64,000 bases of DNA, from the NCBI RefSeq assembly GCF_003992675.1, contig NZ_RZMZ01000002.1, positions 126,501 to 190,500 of the forward strand. The letters are read 5' to 3'. This DNA comes from Flagellimonas marinaquae. GTDB lineage: Bacteria; Bacteroidota; Bacteroidia; Flavobacteriales; Flavobacteriaceae. Shown piece by piece: positions 60,932 through 64,000 of this stretch; within the stretch, counting starts at the first letter, position 1; each line of letters begins with the position of its first letter. The position numbers and the translations under genes were made by a program. The notes below the pieces were generated by a model, which saw only the letters and a list, made by a program, of their open reading frames with translations, was not told the origin of the DNA and did no database searches.

Positions 60932-62524
60932 ATGTCCATCAAAAATGTACTTCGCCTTTTTCTCTGTATTGGGATTTTCCAATCCACTCTAGCGCAGGAT
61001 GTTTATCAAAAAAATGAATCGGTCGATATCCAAAACTATGTTTTTGCACTTCGCTTAAACGATGCCTCCAACGAAATCCAAGGGGACACCCATGTCACCG
61101 TGCTGTTTAAGGACAAGCCGGTACCTTTTTCGTTGGACCTCATCCAAAAATCAGGTGAATTTGGCATGCAAGTTTCCGAAGTGATGGACAATGGTTCACA
61201 AGCCAGCTATACCTTCGTCAACGACAAAATCAACATTGTTCCGAAGAATGTCAAAGATTCCGTTCAAACCTATACCATCTCCTACCAAGGCGTTCCCGAA
61301 AGGGGGTTGGTCATCGATACCACCAAATATGGCAAGCGTTCCTTTTTTGGGGACAATTGGCCCAACTTGGCAAGACATTGGTTACCCTCGGTAGACCATC
61401 CGTACGACAAGGCCACCGTGGAATTTCAAATTACTGCGCCAGACCATTATGATGTGGTGGCGACCGGATTAAAAGTGGAGGAAAGCAACTTGGAAAATGG
61501 CTATAAGCTCACCATTTACCACGAACCAGCACCCGTAGCCACCAAGGTGATGACCATTGGCGTCACTGAATTTGCCTCCCGATTGTTGGACATGGTGGAT
61601 GGTATTGAGGTTTCGGCCTGGGTGTACCCACAAAACCGTTTGGAGGGATTTGGTGATTATGACGTGGCCAGCAAGGTGCTCGATTATTTTATCGGTGCCA
61701 TTGGTCCGTATTCCTATGCCAAATTGGCCAATATGCAGGCCAAGACCCAATGGGGCGGACTGGAAAATGCGGGCACTATTGCCTATTTTGAGAATTCAGT
61801 AACCGGCAACCAGACTGTGGAGCCTTTGATTGCCCACGAAATCGCCCATCAATGGTTTGGAAATTCGGCTACCGAGAAAAGCTGGAACCATGTTTGGCTG
61901 AGCGAAGGGTTTGCGACCTACTTCGCCATTTTGTATTTGGAAAGTGAGTATGGCGATGAACGCCGTAAAGAGGAATTGGCGATAGACAAGCAGCAGATTT
62001 TTGAGTATTACCGGAAAAATCCAGCCCCCATTGTGGACCTCAGCATCAAAGACCCCATGAAGGTACTGAGCACGAACACCTACCAAAAAGGAGGCTGGGT
62101 ATTGAACATGCTCCGCCATAGATTGGGTGATGGTGTTTTCTGGGAAGGCATCCGAATGTATTATGCCCTCTACCAAAATAGCAATGTGCTCACCGACGAT
62201 TTTCGCACTGTTATGGAAGAGGTTTCAGACACGAATTTGGAAGCTTTTTTTGAGCAATGGTTATTTGTGAAGGGCCATCCGCAGCTCCAATGGAACTGGG
62301 AGTACGGTAACGGAAACATTGACCTGAACATCATGCAAACCCAAGATCATCATGTATTTGAGTTTCCTTTGGAAATAGGAATCGTGAAAGATGGGAAGCT
62401 GACGATAAAAACCATTGAGGTAACCCAAAGGAACCAAAACTTTTCCTTGGAAAGTAACGGACAGCCTGATGCGATCGTATTGGATCCCAACGAATGGACC
62501 TTGTTTGAGGAGGTGAAAGGTTAA
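60932..62524 (+). CDS. Exported M1-family aminopeptidase
   Basis: 530 aa. Signal peptide (LRLFLCIGIFQSTLA). N-terminal beta-domain (about 25-220), then GGLENAGTIAYFEN (the GxMEN exopeptidase motif as GGLEN, about 271-284) and EPLIAHEIAHQWFGNSATEKSWNHVWLSEGFATYFA (HExxH-18-E zinc site, about 296-331). The C-terminal helical domain is short. Family role: removes N-terminal residues from peptides in the periplasm. It follows argH by 51 bp in the same orientation, but a functional link is not evident. Confidence 0.9.
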   Translation: MSIKNVLRLFLCIGIFQSTLAQDVYQKNESVDIQNYVFALRLNDASNEIQGDTHVTVLFKDKPVPFSLDLIQKSGEFGMQVSEVMDNGSQASYTFVNDKINIVPKNVKDSVQTYTISYQGVPERGLVIDTTKYGKRSFFGDNWPNLARHWLPSVDHPYDKATVEFQITAPDHYDVVATGLKVEESNLENGYKLTIYHEPAPVATKVMTIGVTEFASRLLDMVDGIEVSAWVYPQNRLEGFGDYDVASKVLDYFIGAIGPYSYAKLANMQAKTQWGGLENAGTIAYFENSVTGNQTVEPLIAHEIAHQWFGNSATEKSWNHVWLSEGFATYFAILYLESEYGDERRKEELAIDKQQIFEYYRKNPAPIVDLSIKDPMKVLSTNTYQKGGWVLNMLRHRLGDGVFWEGIRMYYALYQNSNVLTDDFRTVMEEVSDTNLEAFFEQWLFVKGHPQLQWNWEYGNGNIDLNIMQTQDHHVFEFPLEIGIVKDGKLTIKTIEVTQRNQNFSLESNGQPDAIVLDPNEWTLFEEVKG

Positions 62525-62552
62525 TAAGGTTTATAGAAAAAAAGTAAATCCT

Positions 62553-62560
62553 TACCTTTG
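62553..62560 (+). promoter_or_regulatory. -7 box of DUF5916 gene
   Basis: TACCTTTG matches TAnnTTTG exactly, 17 bp before the ATG at 62578. The -33 position has TTA, not TTG. Confidence 0.5.
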
Positions 62561-62577
62561 CGGCACTAAACAAACAA

Positions 62578-64000
62578 TGAACAACCTCCGCCTAACCTCC
62601 CCCGTTTTCATAGCGCTTGCTATGCTTTTTTGTGCGCTCGGTGTTGCACAAAAGAAGAATGCCGACTATAAAATCCATCTGTACCAAACGGACGAAACCA
62701 TTACTATTGACGGTATTGGCGATGAAACCACGTGGCAGGAAGCTGAGGCCGCCGAGGATTTTTTTATGGTGTTGCCGATGGACGATAGAAAGGCCACCCA
62801 GCCTTCGGAGGTTAAAATGGCTTACGACAACCGACAACTCTACCTGTTAGCTACTTTTTATAAAACACCGGGAAACACCTACGTGGTGGAATCGCTTCGC
62901 AGGGACTTCTCCTTTGGGGGCAACGATAATTTTTTGCTGTTCATGGACCCGTTCAACAATCAGACTACGGGTTTTAGTTTTGGAGCAAACGCCTATGGCG
63001 CACAGTGGGACGGCACCATGTCCAACGGGGGCAGTATCGACCTGAATTGGGACAGCAAATGGATTTCGGAAGTGCAAAGTTATGAAGACAAATGGGTAGT
63101 GGAAATGGCGATTCCCTTTAAATCCATACGCTACGAAAAAGATGTGACTGAATGGGGCGTCAACTTTTCTAGATTGGATCTGAGCACCAACGAAAAATCG
63201 AGCTGGACACCCATACCACGCCAGTTCCCCACAGCTTCATTAGCCTACACGGGCACCATGGTCTGGGACAATCCGCCGCCCAAACAAGGGCTCAACTACT
63301 CCATTATTCCCTATGTGCTGGGCACAACGGGCAATTCGACCATAGAAGATCTTACGTATGATAACGAGTTTAAGGTTGGGGGCGATATCAAATTAGGGCT
63401 AACGTCATCCTTAAACCTCGACTTGACCATCAACCCTGATTTTTCACAAGTGGAAGTGGACCGCCAAGTGGCCAACTTGACCCGTTTTGAGCTCTTTTTC
63501 CCAGAAAGACGGCAGTTTTTCCTTGAAAACGCCGACTTATTTGCCAGTTTTGGATATAGTGAAATCCGACCGTTCTTTTCGCGCAGGATTGGATTGGGCG
63601 TCCCCATTATCGCAGGGGCAAGGGTCAGTGGCAACCTAAACCGCAACTTGCGTTTGGGCGTTTTGAACATGCAAACAGATAAGTTGGAAGAAACAGGGCT
63701 CCCCAGTCAGAATTTTGCTGTGCTCTCCATGCAACAAAAGGTGTTCTCCCGCTCCAACATCGGGTTGTTGTTCGTCAATAAAGAATCGTTGGACTACAAT
63801 GCCCTGGCCGATAGCTTGAAAACGCAATACACCAAATTCAACCGAAATTTGGGTCTGGAATACAATCTGGCCTCGGCCGACAACAAATACAACGGAAAGG
63901 TGTTTATGTTGAAATCCTTTGGTCCCGATGCATCCTACAAGGGTATTGCCCAGGGCGCCCATTTGGAATATAGCAGCCGTAACTGGAACTGGCGGGTACA
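62578..64000 (+). CDS. DUF5916 outer-membrane protein with CBM9-like domain, 5' part
   Basis: About 474 residues are present before the right edge. Signal peptide ends near residue 25 (LFCALGVAQ). A carbohydrate-binding-family-9-like domain follows at about 40-190 (ITIDGIGDETTWQEAE; EVKMAYDNRQLYLLATFY; WVVEMAIPFKSIRY). From about 210 the DUF5916 barrel begins: LNYSIIPYVLGTTGN, LDLTINPDFSQVEVDRQVANLTRF and ELFFPERRQFFLENADLFA, all diagnostic of the family. Such proteins are common in marine Bacteroidota and their function is unknown. The 3' part lies outside the window. Confidence 0.9.

Overview
The window looks like chromosome of a marine member of the Flavobacteriaceae (Bacteroidota). Signs are SusC/SusD pairs, type III pantothenate kinase, the succinyl/acetyl-ornithine type of arginine pathway, GH3-family and DUF5916 proteins, few Shine-Dalgarno sites, and several TAnnTTTG -7 promoter boxes. 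An Allomuricauda/Flagellimonas-like genus is my guess and was not tested. Both ends cut a gene: an S9 peptidase on the left and a DUF5916 protein on the right.

Layout. 1-3.5 kb: S9 peptidase, then an HMG-CoA reductase/GYDIA-type GHMP kinase pair. 3.5-15.2 kb: a membrane-anchored AraC-type regulator, two SusC/SusD uptake pairs whose SusC genes share nearly identical 5' ends, and two small secreted or lipoproteins. Two promoters here carry the same 21-bp-spaced operator. 15.2-23.0 kb, minus strand: a housekeeping envelope operon (coaX, outer-membrane barrel, TPR protein, lptC, small membrane protein, CNNM/CorC protein, PpiD-like chaperone). 23.1 kb: tRNA-Phe. 23.2-27.7 kb: an accessory island of small minus-strand genes (VOC protein, lipoprotein, HigBA-like toxin-antitoxin, SRPBCC protein, GIY-YIG nuclease, XRE regulator). 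In its left part a repeated element of about 95 bp follows each gene. 27.7-36 kb: AraC regulator, a degenerate SRAP-like protein, small membrane and lipoproteins, cardiolipin synthase, HExxH protein, GH3 enzyme. 36-44 kb: an atypical pyruvate kinase, a GH32 fructanase, a three-gene arsenosugar-type cluster (glycosyltransferase, purine nucleoside phosphorylase, ArsM), a pseudo-amidase, and a GH113-like lipoprotein gene with a homopolymer frameshift. 44-50.6 kb: an FAD oxidoreductase, a membrane 4Fe-4S protein and three glycosyltransferases.

50.6-60.9 kb is a complete arginine operon: leader peptide, GNAT, argG, argC, proC, argD, argF', SDR, argB, argE, argH. It appears to be controlled by an attenuator whose 27-residue leader peptide has four consecutive Arg codons. 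Genes either overlap or sit 1 bp apart, or they are separated by about 70-130 bp gaps filled with short palindromic repeats. An M1 aminopeptidase and the start of a DUF5916 protein close the window.

Most notable: the Arg-codon leader, the Ser at the acetyl/succinyl specificity position of ArgF', the SDR gene inside the arginine operon, the shared LytTR-like operators, the cassette-like island after tRNA-Phe, and the arsenosugar cluster with no ArsS beside it. No CRISPR array, rRNA, integrase or transposase gene was seen.
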